Assembly: GCA_021296515.1 (NCBI GenBank)
Contig: JAGWAH010000024.1
Span: 724 to 38,529 of the forward strand
Reading direction: 5' to 3'
Length of the DNA: 37,806 nt
Origin: Acidobacteriota bacterium
GTDB taxonomy: Bacteria; Acidobacteriota; Vicinamibacteria; Vicinamibacterales; UBA8438
In this document: positions 29,508 to 37,806 of the stretch, piece after piece
Layout: every line of letters begins with the position of its first letter
Numbering within the stretch: the stretch's first letter is position 1
Position numbers and translations under genes: made by a program
The notes under the pieces: generated by a model
Databases searched by the model: none
The model's input: the letters and a program-made list of their open reading frames with translations, nothing else
What the model was told of the DNA's origin: nothing

Positions 29508-31508
29508 ATGCACGACCTCGGCGTCCTGCGCGACCTGGCGATCATCGCCGGGCTGGCTCTGCCGGTCGTGGCTCTCGCGCATCGACTGCATCTGCCGCCG
29601 CTCGCGGGCTTTCTCGTCGTGGGCGTTCTCATCGGTCCATCCGGCACTGCCCTGATTCCGGATCCGGAGGCGGTCGCGGCGCTGTCCGAGATCGGCGTCG
29701 TGCTGCTGCTGTTCGAGATCGGCCTCGAGCTGTCGCTCTCCGACGTGCTGCGCTGGGGCCGGTCGGTCGCGATCGCCGGCGGGGCGCAGATGGCCGGCAT
29801 GCTGGCGCTGGCCGTCGCCGCCGGGACGGCCCTGGACATCCCGCTGGGGCGGGTGCTCTTCTACGGCGCCCTGGTTGCGATGTCGTCCACCGCGGCGGTG
29901 ACGAAGCTGTATGCGGACCGGGGCGAGCTCGACACGCCGCACGGGCGGGAGGCGGTGTCGATCCTGCTCTTCCAGGACCTTTGCATCGTCCCGATCATGG
30001 CGCTGCTCCCCCTGCTCGCCGGGACGGCCGGCCGGCCGGGCGCGCCGTCGGTCTGGGTGCAACTGCTGGTCAGCCTCGGTGCAATGGTCGCGCTGGTGGT
30101 CGGGGGCCGGTTCGCGGTGCGCTGGACGCTCGATCGGGTGGTGTCCGAGCGGAACCGCGATCTCTTCACTCTCTGCGTCGGCTTCTTTGCGATCGGCACC
30201 GCGTTGGTGAGCGCCGCGGCCGGTTTCTCGCTCGCCATCGGGGCGTTTCTGGCGGGGCTGATCATCTCCGAGTCGGAGTACGGCCAGCAGGCGCTCTCCG
30301 ACGTCATTCCGTTCCGCGTGCTGTTTAGCGGCGTCTTCTTTACCTCGATCGGCATGCTGCTCGATCTGTCGCTGCTCGTCGAGCAGCCGCTGCTCGTCGT
30401 TGGCGCGGCGGTCTCGATCGTCGCCCTGAAGACCGTCGTTGCGACCGGCGCGATCATGCTCCGCGGCCGGCCGCTCGACATCTCCCTCCGAAGCGGCCTG
30501 GGGCTGGCGCAGGTCGGCGAATTCTCGTTCGTGCTGGCCGCCGCCGGGCTCCCGTTGGGCCTGTTCGCCGGCGACGACTACCAGACCTTCCTGTCGGTGG
30601 CCGCGCTGTCGCTCATGGCTACGCCGTTCCTCATCGGATCCGCACGCCGTTTGGCCGAGGCCGCGGCGACGCGGCTCGCGGGCGCAGCCCGGCGCGCGGC
30701 GGGTGGCAACGCGGACGACGGGGACATGGACGTCGCCGGCTATCGTGATCATGCCGTCGTCATCGGCTATGGCTTGGCAGGACGCTACCTCGCGCGCATG
30801 CTGCGCGCGGCGGGTATTCGGTGCGCCGTCATCGACCAGAACCTGGATCTCGTGCGGCAGGCGCGCGCCGACGGGGTGCCGGCCGTCTACGGCGACGGCA
30901 CGCGGCACGCGCTGCTCGAGCGCGTTGCGGGAGCCCACGCCCGCATCATCGTCTTCGCCATCCCCTCCTCGACGGAGGAGCGCCGGGGCGTGGCCGCGGC
31001 CCGCGAGCTGGCGCCTGCCGCGCGCATCGTCGTTCGCACCCGCTATGTGCGCGCCATCGACGAGCTCCAGCGGCTCGGAGCTGACGCGGTGGTGGTCGAG
31101 GAGTTCGAGGCGTCGCTGGAGCTGTTCAAGCGCGCCCTCGAGGGCTACGAGATTCCCGCCGGCCGAATCGCGCACGAGCTGGATGCGGTACGCAGCGAGC
31201 ACTACGGGCTCCTGCGCGGGACCGCCGCTCCGGACCTCGCGCTGAACGCACTCCAGCACCTCGGCATCCACGACGCGCTGGAGCTGGTAGAGGTGGAGGC
31301 GGGCTCACGGGCGATCGGCGAGAACGCGCGGACGCTCGACCTGCGGCGGCGGACCGGGGCGATACAGGTGGCGGTGGTGCGGGACGGCGCGCCGATCTAC
31401 CGGCGCGACGACGCGTTCCGCTACGCGTCGGGCGACACCGCGATCCTGGTGGGCGACCGGGAGGCGTTAGGCACGGCGGCCGCCTTGTTCCGTGGCGTGG
31501 CTCCTTGA
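29508..31508 (+). CDS. CPA2-family cation:proton antiporter with RCK domains (KefB-like)
   Basis: The 666-residue protein begins with an antiporter domain of about 12 transmembrane helices (1-390: [42 protein letters not shown]). A cytoplasmic TrkA-N/RCK_N Rossmann domain follows (about 415-530: [18 protein letters not shown]), and an RCK_C domain near 585-660. Members exchange K+ or Na+ for H+, gated by nucleotides or glutathione adducts; the ion here is not decided. ATG at 29508 is four bases after the metH stop. This is close enough for co-transcription, but a functional link with methionine synthesis is not obvious. The gene is intact and immediately precedes the IS scar. Confidence 0.9.
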   Translation: MHDLGVLRDLAIIAGLALPVVALAHRLHLPPLAGFLVVGVLIGPSGTALIPDPEAVAALSEIGVVLLLFEIGLELSLSDVLRWGRSVAIAGGAQMAGMLALAVAAGTALDIPLGRVLFYGALVAMSSTAAVTKLYADRGELDTPHGREAVSILLFQDLCIVPIMALLPLLAGTAGRPGAPSVWVQLLVSLGAMVALVVGGRFAVRWTLDRVVSERNRDLFTLCVGFFAIGTALVSAAAGFSLAIGAFLAGLIISESEYGQQALSDVIPFRVLFSGVFFTSIGMLLDLSLLVEQPLLVVGAAVSIVALKTVVATGAIMLRGRPLDISLRSGLGLAQVGEFSFVLAAAGLPLGLFAGDDYQTFLSVAALSLMATPFLIGSARRLAEAAATRLAGAARRAAGGNADDGDMDVAGYRDHAVVIGYGLAGRYLARMLRAAGIRCAVIDQNLDLVRQARADGVPAVYGDGTRHALLERVAGAHARIIVFAIPSSTEERRGVAAARELAPAARIVVRTRYVRAIDELQRLGADAVVVEEFEASLELFKRALEGYEIPAGRIAHELDAVRSEHYGLLRGTAAPDLALNALQHLGIHDALELVEVEAGSRAIGENARTLDLRRRTGAIQVAVVRDGAPIYRRDDAFRYASGDTAILVGDREALGTAAALFRGVAP

Positions 31509-31541
31509 CACCGGCTGTGCTCGGTGACGCCCGCGGAGTAC

Positions 31542-31646
31542 CTTGAGCAGCCGCGACAGCGCGCGATCGGCGAGCAGCTTGCCGCCGGTCTGGCAGGCGG
31601 GGCAGTAGTTCGACTCGTTGCTCGCGTAGACGATGCGCTGCACGGG
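31542..31646 (-). pseudogene. Fragment of Fpg/Nei-type DNA glycosylase C-terminus
   Basis: On the minus strand about 35 codons read [19 protein letters not shown], then [15 protein letters not shown]. This is the C-terminal zinc finger of formamidopyrimidine-DNA glycosylase family proteins (QRIVYA...[18 protein letters not shown]). Only the last Cys pair of the zinc finger is present, and no catalytic N-terminus exists in the window. Downstream residues lose similarity, and upstream the reading frame runs into the antisense of the transposase remnant. It is therefore a gene scrap left by rearrangement, not a functional gene. Confidence 0.72.
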
Positions 31647-31689
31647 CGACCCACTGCCCGCCAATCCCTTCGAGACCGACCTGGTGCGC

Positions 31690-32302
31690 GCCGTCCGGTC
31701 CGGCCAGGCGGAGGAAGTGAAGGTCCATGACTTCATCGATCGGGACCTCGGCAAGGAGATCCCCTACGGGGTCTACGACCTGACGGCGAACACGGGCTGG
31801 GTGAGCGTCGGCGTTGACCACGACACGGCGGAGTTCGCCGTGGAGACGGTGCGGCGCTGGTGGCTGCAAATGGGGCGTCAGGCGTATCCGGCGGCCACGC
31901 GGTTGCTGCTCACGGCCGACGGGGGAGGTTCGAACAGCAGCCGCAGCCCGCTCTGGAAGTTCGAGTTGCAGAAGCTGGCCGACGCGCTTGGGTTGCGGGT
32001 CTCGGTGTGCCACTTTCCGCCGGGGACCAGCAAGTGGAACAAGATCGAGCACCGGATGTTCTGCCACATTACGGAGAACTGGCGGGGCCGGCCGCTGGTG
32101 AGTCACGAGGTGGTGGTGAACCTGAACCGGCGGTAAGACTACGCAAGGCGGCTTGGCCATCCGGTCGGAGTTAGACGAGGCCGACTACCCAGCCGGTCGG
32201 GAGGTCACGGACGAACAGACGGACAGGCTGTCCATCAAACGCGACGCGTTTCATGGTGAGTGAAACTACAGCTTGCTGCCCAGATTCGACGCGAACGGTT
32301 AA
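31690..32302 (+). pseudogene. Degraded ISAzo13-family transposase (C-terminal half)
   Basis: The frame ending at 32136 contains [38 protein letters not shown] and VCHFPPGTSKWNKIEH, the ISAzo13-type DDE transposase core. Right after VVVNL (near 32123) the homology moves to the next frame (TGGKTTQGGLAIRSELD, then YPAGREVTDEQ and LSIKRDAFHGE), so there is a frameshift. In that frame the usual Trp of HGEWNY is TGA (32261-32263), a nonsense change, before NYSLLP and a stop at 32300-32302. The N-terminal half is missing and no terminal inverted repeats are recognised. It is a dead insertion-sequence remnant that marks an old insertion next to the antiporter gene. Confidence 0.85.
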
Positions 32303-32334
32303 TTTATGTTGGCGAGATTCCTTAGCCGATAGTC

Positions 32335-32363
32335 TTGACTTCCCGTTCGGTGTCGTCTAGGGT
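32335..32363 (+). promoter_or_regulatory. Possible promoter of outer-membrane protein gene
   Basis: TTGACT (32335-32340) and TAGGGT (32358-32363) are spaced by 17 bases, matching 5/6 and 3/6 of the sigma-70 boxes. They lie about 48 bases before the ATG at 32411. A small inverted repeat TGTCA/TGACA follows near 32379-32392. Weak evidence, given only because the local sequence is less GC-rich than its surroundings. Confidence 0.3.
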
Positions 32364-32410
32364 CCATCAGTGTTACGTCTGTCATCGGTGACATCAAGGA
32401 ATGTTCAGTC

Positions 32411-33214
32411 ATGCAGTCAGCCACACGACGACGAGCGCTGTTCAAACTGCCCTGGATTGCATTGGCAGCGCTGGCCATGGTGGCGCCTGCCGCCGCGCAG
32501 GTTTCCGATCTTAGTCGCGGCTTCATCATCATCAACGGCGGGTTTCAGCCGCTCACCAGCCAGTTCTCGGAGAGCGTCACCTTCACGGACTCAGGCGGCG
32601 TGTACACGGACCTTCTATCCGGGGCCGCTGCCCATGAGGAGTCCACCTTCGACGGCGCCTACAGCGTGGCGACCGGTCTGGTGTACGACGGGAGCGGTGG
32701 CGTCCGGATCTGGCGGAGTATCGGGTTGGGCGTCGGGGTGTCACGCTACACCCTTGACGGGTCGAGCCGCGTCTCGGCGCGCGTGCCGCACCCGATCTTC
32801 TTCGGTCGGGATCGCTCGATCAGCGGCACGATCCCGCTCACCCGCAACGAAACCGCGGTTCACTTGCAGGCGCTTGCGATCGTGCCGGCCACCCGTTCCC
32901 TGACGGTGACGCTGTTCGGCGGCCCGACGTTCTTCACCGTGGAGCAGGACCTCGTCACGGACGTGCGGTTCACGCATGCCTATCCCTACGACGCTGCGGA
33001 GTTCTCCGAAGCGATGACCGCTTCCCAATCGAACTCCAAGATCGGGTTCAATGTCGGAGCCGACATCGCCTACTACTTCTCGGATCATGTCGGGATCGGT
33101 TGGCTCACCCGGTACAGCGAGGCGACGGTCGGACTGCCCTCCGTGGGAGGTGGCGCGGTCAGCGTTCAGGCGGGAGGGTTGCACACCGCCGGGGGGTTGC
33201 GCCTGCGGTTCTGA
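32411..33214 (+). CDS. Outer-membrane beta-barrel protein
   Basis: The 267-residue protein has a signal peptide (LPWIALAALAMVAPAAAQ). It is made of alternating beta strands with aromatic girdles (GFIIINGGFQPL, SVATGLVYDG, IGFNVGADIAYYFSDHVGIG) and ends in Phe (GLRLRF), as outer-membrane barrels do. It resembles the small OmpA/OmpW-like beta-barrel families, without a periplasmic peptidoglycan-binding domain. AAGGA lies ten bases before the ATG. The function is unknown. It sits between the IS remnant and the double protease gene, and a similar barrel lies on the far side of the protease. Confidence 0.75.
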   Translation: MQSATRRRALFKLPWIALAALAMVAPAAAQVSDLSRGFIIINGGFQPLTSQFSESVTFTDSGGVYTDLLSGAAAHEESTFDGAYSVATGLVYDGSGGVRIWRSIGLGVGVSRYTLDGSSRVSARVPHPIFFGRDRSISGTIPLTRNETAVHLQALAIVPATRSLTVTLFGGPTFFTVEQDLVTDVRFTHAYPYDAAEFSEAMTASQSNSKIGFNVGADIAYYFSDHVGIGWLTRYSEATVGLPSVGGGAVSVQAGGLHTAGGLRLRF

Positions 33215-33282
33215 GTCGAGGGGCGCTCGTTGACACTTGAGGGTCTCTTTCCGGCGAGTCCGGCGGCCGAGAATCCACGACC

Positions 33283-36200
33283 ATGAGAACGAATTCGCGA
33301 CTTTCTGCGTGCATCCTGATCGTCATCGCGATCGCGGCGAGCGACTACGTTGCGCCACAGGCGCAGGAGACCAACGAGATCTTTCTGCCGCTCGAGACCG
33401 ATGCCGATCCGGGTGCGATCCCCGGCGTCACGACGCTGCGGAGCCGCCTGACGCGGATCGACGTCGAGGCGCTGGCAGCCGTGCGGGTTGCCGCGGAACT
33501 CAACGCGACCCCGCCGACGCTGACGCTGAACCTGTTCGACGACGTCGTGTTCTCGGTGATCGTGGATGGTGTCGAGCCCACCTTCTCCAGTGGCTATGCC
33601 CTGTGGGGTCGGCTCGACGGCGTCGAGTCGGGATCGATGACCCTGGTGGTCAACGGTTCCGTAGTTGCGGGCGCGGTGCGCGCGCCGGGGGCTGCCTATC
33701 GGATCCGCGCGGCCGGTGCCGGTCTGCACGCCATCGAGCAAATCGATCCGTCGTTGCCCGAGGGCGGCGAGCCGCTGACCCGTCCGCCGTCTGATCCTGA
33801 CGGGACGGACGACCCTTCTGCGCCTGTTGCTGGCGATGACGGTTCGGTAATCGACGTGGCGGTCTTCTATACGCCAGCGGCACGCAGTAGCCAGGGCGGG
33901 ACCGCTGCGATAGAAGCGGAGATCGATCTGATGGTCGCGGGGACCAACCGGGCATACGCGGACAGCGGCGTGATTCAGCGCGTGATGCTGGTGGCGCGGG
34001 AAGTCGTCGACTACACAGAAGGTCCGGAAATGGGCGACGACCTTGTACGTCTCACGAGGCGTTCGGATGGCATGATGGATGGAGTCCATCGCATACGGGA
34101 TCGGGTCGGCGCCGACCTCGTTCACCTGATTGTCGACAGGGACCGGGGAGGGGACTTTGATTATTGCGGAATTGCCTGGCTGATGGTCCGCGTGTCGAGG
34201 GGATTTGACAGCTTCGGCTTCGCCGTCACCGACTATCGTTGCGGAACACGGACTTTCGCGCACGAGCTCGGCCACAACATGGGGCTCCACCACGACCGGT
34301 ACGTGGTGGATGATCGGACGTTCCTTGCCTATCCGTACAGCTTCGGTTACGTGAACCAGCGGTCCTTCCGGGCCGGCGCGCCGGAATCCAGCCGCTGGCG
34401 CACGATCATGGCCTACAACACGCAATGCTCTGATGCGGACTTCCATTGCGAGGGCATCCTTCGCTTCTCCAACCCCGATCAGACCTACAACGGCGACAGG
34501 ATGGGGGTTCCCGGCGACCGGCATACCTCCAGCGTGAACGGTCCCGCGGATGCGCGGCGCGCGCTCGACAACGCGCGGAATGTCGTGGCGAACTTCCGCC
34601 AGACGCGCTTCCGGTGCACGTACACGGTGACGCCGGCGTACCACTACACGTTGGAGCACGGCGGCGGCCCATTCGCGTTCGATGTCACCGCCAACAGCTC
34701 CCTTTGCACCTGGACGCCGAGCACGGACTCCGGCTTCCTGCGGTTGCATGACGGCGCCGCCCGTACCGGCAACGGAACGGTTCACTATTCTGTCGAGGAG
34801 CACACCGGCCCCGTCACGCGCGTCGGCATCATCAAGGTCGGCAACGCCACCTTCACCGTCACGCAGTTCGTGGGTCTCACGACGACGCGGACGTGGACCG
34901 CGACGACGGGTAGTTTCGCCGATGCAGGCTTCGAGGGCACCGGAGAGGCATCCTTCCCGCCGCAGGGCTTTCGAGGCGGAGAGGCCAACCCCCCGAGCGG
35001 TGCTGGGGCAGAGGGATTCACGGGTGAAGGAGAGATGTCCCGCGAGTCCTCGGAAGTCGAAGGCGTGGTTTCAATTGCCGCGTCGGCAGACACCAATGTC
35101 GCCGTTCTTCGCAGGTGGGATGCCTGGGTGGACAGCATGGCGCGCTCGGACGCGCTGGTGCTCGCGGGCCGCCGGTCGGACAACGGAATACCGGGGCGCA
35201 CCCACGAGAGCTTTGCGCAGTACCACCTGGGAGTTCCGGTGTACGGCGGCGGTGTGTCCCGGCAGCTCGACCGCGGCGTCACCGTCTCGATCTTCGGCAC
35301 CTTGCACGAGTCGATTGAGATCGACACGCTACCGAACCTGTCGGCGGCGGAGGTCGCCGAGCGGCTCGAGGCGGAGGCCGGAGCGTCGCTCGTGCTCGGC
35401 CTGCTGCCCACCCTGACGATCTTCCCTCTGCCGGACGGCTCGTACGCCCTGACTTACGAGGCGACGCTGAACAACGCCCGAACCTACTTCGTAAACGCGC
35501 ACACGGGGCGGATCGTGTTCGACGTCACCGAGATGCAGGCGCAGAGTGCCGTCGGCATCGGCGTCGGGATCCGCGGCACCTCAAAGAAGATCAGCACCAC
35601 ACGAGCGGGCGATACGTTCCAGGCTCTCGACCGACTTCGGCCGGGCGAAACTCTGACCCTCGACGTCCGCCGCGATGCTCGGCGGTTGGAGCACCTGCTC
35701 GGGGCGGTTCATCGCGGGGCCGCCCGCTGGGTCGACGGTGACGTCGCGAGCGACGCCGACAACGCATGGGACGATCCGGCCGTCGTCGACGCGCACGTGC
35801 ACGCCGGCTGGACCTACGATTACTTCGCGCTGGCGCTCGACCGCGCCGGCGTCGACGGCACCAACGGGCGGGTCGTCAGTTTGGTCAACAGCGCCATGCC
35901 CACGTCGTTCTTCCTGCGGCCGCCCTTCGGTCCGGAAGGCAGCGGGGCCTACGTCTTCGGCGAGGCATCGGACGGAACACCGCAGGTCGCGGAGGACCTC
36001 GTCGCCCACGAGCTGATGCACGGCGTGACGTTCTTCGCCGTCAACGGCCGCACCGGATCGACGCGGGGACTCCTCGATACCCTGACCGTCCGGCGGCGCG
36101 ACCTTCGGAGCTTCGAGTACAGCGGGCGCAGTCAGACCTGCGATACGTTCCGCTATCGCTACGCCGACGGTCTGGAGTTGCCCGCGGTCTGTGAGAACGG

Positions 36201-36810
36201 GCAATTCGTGCTGTTCTCGAACCAGGGACGGGCCGTCAACGAGGCGTTCTCGGACGTCTTCGCAACCGCGGTCGAGTTCTTCCACCACGATCCGGGGTCT
36301 GGCCCGCTGACGGCCGACTACACGATCGGCGAGGACATGCCGGCCGGCCCGATACGCTCGCTGGCAAATCCGCGCTCGCGGCTGATCGGCACCACCCCGA
36401 TCAGCTACCCGGACGCCGCACCGGGAGCGCTTGAGCTTCTCGTCGGCTTCGACGGGCAGGTGGCTCGGTGGATTCCGCTGGCTTTTGTGAACGGTCGCTT
36501 CGCCGGCGGACTGCCGCGCGCGGACGTGGGCGCCGCTCACTACAACTCGACGATCCTGAGCCATGCATTCTACTTGGCGATCGAGGGTGGCCGGAACGCG
36601 ACGACGGGGCGTAGCGTTACCGGTGTCGGGCGTGCGGCGGCCAGGGAGGTCGAGCGGGTCTTCTTCCGGGCTATTACCGAGCTGATGCCGGCCCTGCCGG
36701 ATTTTCCCATCGCGGCGGCTGTCATTCGCCAGGCGGCGGTGGATCTGTTCGGTCGCGACAGCGACATCTGGCGCGCCGTCAACCAGGGCTTGGCGGCGGT
36801 TGGGCTGTAG
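33283..36810 (+). CDS. Secreted double metallopeptidase: metzincin + BACON + thermolysin-like M4
   Basis: This 1175-residue protein has a signal peptide (LSACILIVIAIAAS) and a prodomain-like region. A metzincin (reprolysin/M12-like) domain runs from about 185 to 440 with HELGHNMGLHHD (His327, Glu328, His331, His337) and a Met-turn TIMAYN (Met376). A BACON-like beta domain follows at about 440-535. Next come an FTP-type propeptide (YHLGVPVYGGG, about 640-700) and PepSY-like strands. The C-terminal M4 domain has HELMH (His909, Glu910, His913), distal ligand Glu987 in NEAFSDVF and catalytic His1086 in AAHYNST. Both active sites look complete. It should be exported and act on extracellular proteins; cleavage between the two halves is possible. 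No single known family has both domains in this order. Confidence 0.85.
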   Translation: MRTNSRLSACILIVIAIAASDYVAPQAQETNEIFLPLETDADPGAIPGVTTLRSRLTRIDVEALAAVRVAAELNATPPTLTLNLFDDVVFSVIVDGVEPTFSSGYALWGRLDGVESGSMTLVVNGSVVAGAVRAPGAAYRIRAAGAGLHAIEQIDPSLPEGGEPLTRPPSDPDGTDDPSAPVAGDDGSVIDVAVFYTPAARSSQGGTAAIEAEIDLMVAGTNRAYADSGVIQRVMLVAREVVDYTEGPEMGDDLVRLTRRSDGMMDGVHRIRDRVGADLVHLIVDRDRGGDFDYCGIAWLMVRVSRGFDSFGFAVTDYRCGTRTFAHELGHNMGLHHDRYVVDDRTFLAYPYSFGYVNQRSFRAGAPESSRWRTIMAYNTQCSDADFHCEGILRFSNPDQTYNGDRMGVPGDRHTSSVNGPADARRALDNARNVVANFRQTRFRCTYTVTPAYHYTLEHGGGPFAFDVTANSSLCTWTPSTDSGFLRLHDGAARTGNGTVHYSVEEHTGPVTRVGIIKVGNATFTVTQFVGLTTTRTWTATTGSFADAGFEGTGEASFPPQGFRGGEANPPSGAGAEGFTGEGEMSRESSEVEGVVSIAASADTNVAVLRRWDAWVDSMARSDALVLAGRRSDNGIPGRTHESFAQYHLGVPVYGGGVSRQLDRGVTVSIFGTLHESIEIDTLPNLSAAEVAERLEAEAGASLVLGLLPTLTIFPLPDGSYALTYEATLNNARTYFVNAHTGRIVFDVTEMQAQSAVGIGVGIRGTSKKISTTRAGDTFQALDRLRPGETLTLDVRRDARRLEHLLGAVHRGAARWVDGDVASDADNAWDDPAVVDAHVHAGWTYDYFALALDRAGVDGTNGRVVSLVNSAMPTSFFLRPPFGPEGSGAYVFGEASDGTPQVAEDLVAHELMHGVTFFAVNGRTGSTRGLLDTLTVRRRDLRSFEYSGRSQTCDTFRYRYADGLELPAVCENGQFVLFSNQGRAVNEAFSDVFATAVEFFHHDPGSGPLTADYTIGEDMPAGPIRSLANPRSRLIGTTPISYPDAAPGALELLVGFDGQVARWIPLAFVNGRFAGGLPRADVGAAHYNSTILSHAFYLAIEGGRNATTGRSVTGVGRAAAREVERVFFRAITELMPALPDFPIAAAVIRQAAVDLFGRDSDIWRAVNQGLAAVGL

Positions 36811-37086
36811 CGTCAGGTTGGCTCGAGCCCGAGGTTCAGGAGAATTGCCAGCGCCGACCGGGAGCGGGCGGTTCAGACAATGGAGTCGCGTGAGCAAGCT
36901 GACGACGCGGCCGTGGCGGGCGCATCGGTGCCATCTGGGCGCAAGATCGGCGACAATGACTTATGTCCCTCTGGAGTCTTGCTCGGCCCCCGTGCGTTGC
37001 ATCGGCGACGAACAGTCCGCCATGAACTTGATGGACTCGACGTGAACGGCGAGTCTGTTGCCCCAGCACGCTCGGTGGGGTGGGGG

Positions 37087-37770
37087 ATGCCGGCGTCCGG
37101 GACGCTACGATCCGTGTTCCCGGCAATCATGCTTGCGCTGGTAGCGGCACCTGCCACAGCGCAGAATGGTGTCGGTGATCTTGGCGGGCGCGTCCACGGA
37201 CTGGTGGGCGGCGGGTTCCGCGACGGCACGTTTGTTGCGACCGGCGCGGGGGCTGGCCTTCGTCTGACACGGCATCTCGGCCTGGATCTGGAACTGATAC
37301 ACATGTCGGGTGTCGAGGCTTCGGAAATCCCGGCGGTTCCAACTGGCTTCGACCCCCTGTTTCCCTCCGTTCGCGTCGAGGACCAGCGCTGTGACGTGAC
37401 GACGTTCCTGACCAGATTCACTGTCGAGTTTCCGGTCGCCGACGGCCGGCTATTCCCCTATCTCACGGGTGGCGGCGGCGTGGGCCGTGTGACGGAGAGC
37501 TTTCGCATCGTTGTCAATCCGACTCCCTCGATCCCGTTGGAACCCCCGGGTACCCAACCCGTCGACCACGTACTGGACGGCACCGACACGGTGCACTTCT
37601 TGGAAAGCAGCTCCGACCTCGGCCTGAGCCTCGTGCTTGGCGGCGGCGTCGACGTGCGGCTGTGGCGTGGACTCGGGGTCGGCGTCGACGTGCGCTGGCT
37701 GCGAATCCTTCGCAGCTTCGAGGCCTTCGATACTGCGCAGGTGACATCGCGGGTGAGCTACCGGTTCTGA
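37087..37770 (+). CDS. Outer-membrane beta-barrel protein
   Basis: The 227-residue form from ATG 37087 has a signal peptide (LRSVFPAIMLALVAAPATAQ). Alternating Gly/aromatic strands follow (GRVHGLVGGGFRDG, GAGLRLTRHLGLDLELI, FPYLTGGGGVGRV, LVLGGGVDVRLWRGLGVG), ending ...SRVSYRF with the C-terminal Phe of outer-membrane barrels. An upstream in-frame ATG at 36880 would add 69 non-homologous polar residues before the signal and is rejected. GGGGTGGGG lies just before 37087. It may share a role with the barrel at 32411-33214; function unknown. Confidence 0.75.
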   Translation: MPASGTLRSVFPAIMLALVAAPATAQNGVGDLGGRVHGLVGGGFRDGTFVATGAGAGLRLTRHLGLDLELIHMSGVEASEIPAVPTGFDPLFPSVRVEDQRCDVTTFLTRFTVEFPVADGRLFPYLTGGGGVGRVTESFRIVVNPTPSIPLEPPGTQPVDHVLDGTDTVHFLESSSDLGLSLVLGGGVDVRLWRGLGVGVDVRWLRILRSFEAFDTAQVTSRVSYRF

Positions 37771-37784
37771 GGGATCTGCTGTCG

Positions 37785-37806
37785 GGTTCGGAGTTCGAGC
37801 CGAACC
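37785..37806. terminator. Hairpin at window end, possible terminator
   Basis: GGTTCGG (37785-37791) pairs perfectly with CCGAACC (37800-37806) across an 8-base loop, 15 bases after the barrel gene stop. The window ends exactly at the hairpin base, so a following T-tract cannot be assessed. It could equally be the start of a repeat. Confidence 0.35.

Noticed and set aside
31633-31690. Start of a genuine transposase gene at ATG 31633
   Set aside because: Transposase similarity begins only near 31690; the earlier codons are antisense to the glycosylase scrap, so the ATG is fortuitous.
36811-37086. Upstream extension of the second barrel gene from ATG 36880
   Set aside because: The added 69 residues are polar, have no homology features and would bury the signal peptide; the 276-base region otherwise holds only a short palindrome (GGCTCGAGCC) with no clear function.

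Overview
The window is one continuous piece of a GC-rich bacterial chromosome, mostly core metabolism with a small scar of mobile DNA. The gene content suggests an Acidobacteriota member, perhaps Vicinamibacteria-like. The pointers are a VWFA protein of the type common in that phylum, two secreted carboxypeptidase-regulatory/TPR proteins, a PQQ-type dehydrogenase and a FeoA-FeoB fusion. This placement is inferred from gene families; no rRNA or other marker is present.

Layout. 73-9300 (minus strand) is a tightly packed run: TetR/FadR-type regulator, FadN-type hydroxyacyl-CoA dehydrogenase/enoyl-CoA hydratase, alpha/beta hydrolase, thiolase and acyl-CoA dehydrogenase. These are followed by a DUF1684 lipoprotein, a HAD phosphatase and a SirB1-type protein. 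The first five form a fatty-acid beta-oxidation operon resembling Bacillus fadNAE. A perfect 18-bp palindrome (9361-9378) lies on its promoter. 9502-9675 holds two tandem copies of an ~87-bp hairpin element, and a third copy forms the left edge of the window (1-76). 9672-11424 encodes two secreted TPR proteins and 11535-12758 a secreted serine hydrolase. 12771-15963 is a heme A / cytochrome oxidase assembly block: DUF420, CtaB, CtaA and a cupredoxin-like lipoprotein. 16076-17479 is an M23 peptidase, 17548-17622 a tRNA-Glu(CUC), 17623-19359 a PQQ-type dehydrogenase and 19513-20511 a proline racemase-family enzyme.

20594-23302 is a ferrous-iron uptake locus: a FeoA-FeoB fusion broken by a frameshift near 21716-21741, then a small Cys-containing membrane protein. 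It is followed by a small HD alarmone-hydrolase-like protein, a VWFA protein, a DUF3347 protein, full-length cobalamin-dependent methionine synthase (MetH) and a KefB-like cation/proton antiporter.

31542-32302 is a junkyard: a 35-codon scrap of an Fpg/Nei-type DNA glycosylase next to a decayed ISAzo13-family transposase. After it, 32411-37770 encodes two outer-membrane beta-barrel proteins flanking an unusual 1175-residue secreted protein. That protein carries two different zinc-protease active sites, a metzincin and a thermolysin-type M4 domain, and is the most novel-looking gene here.
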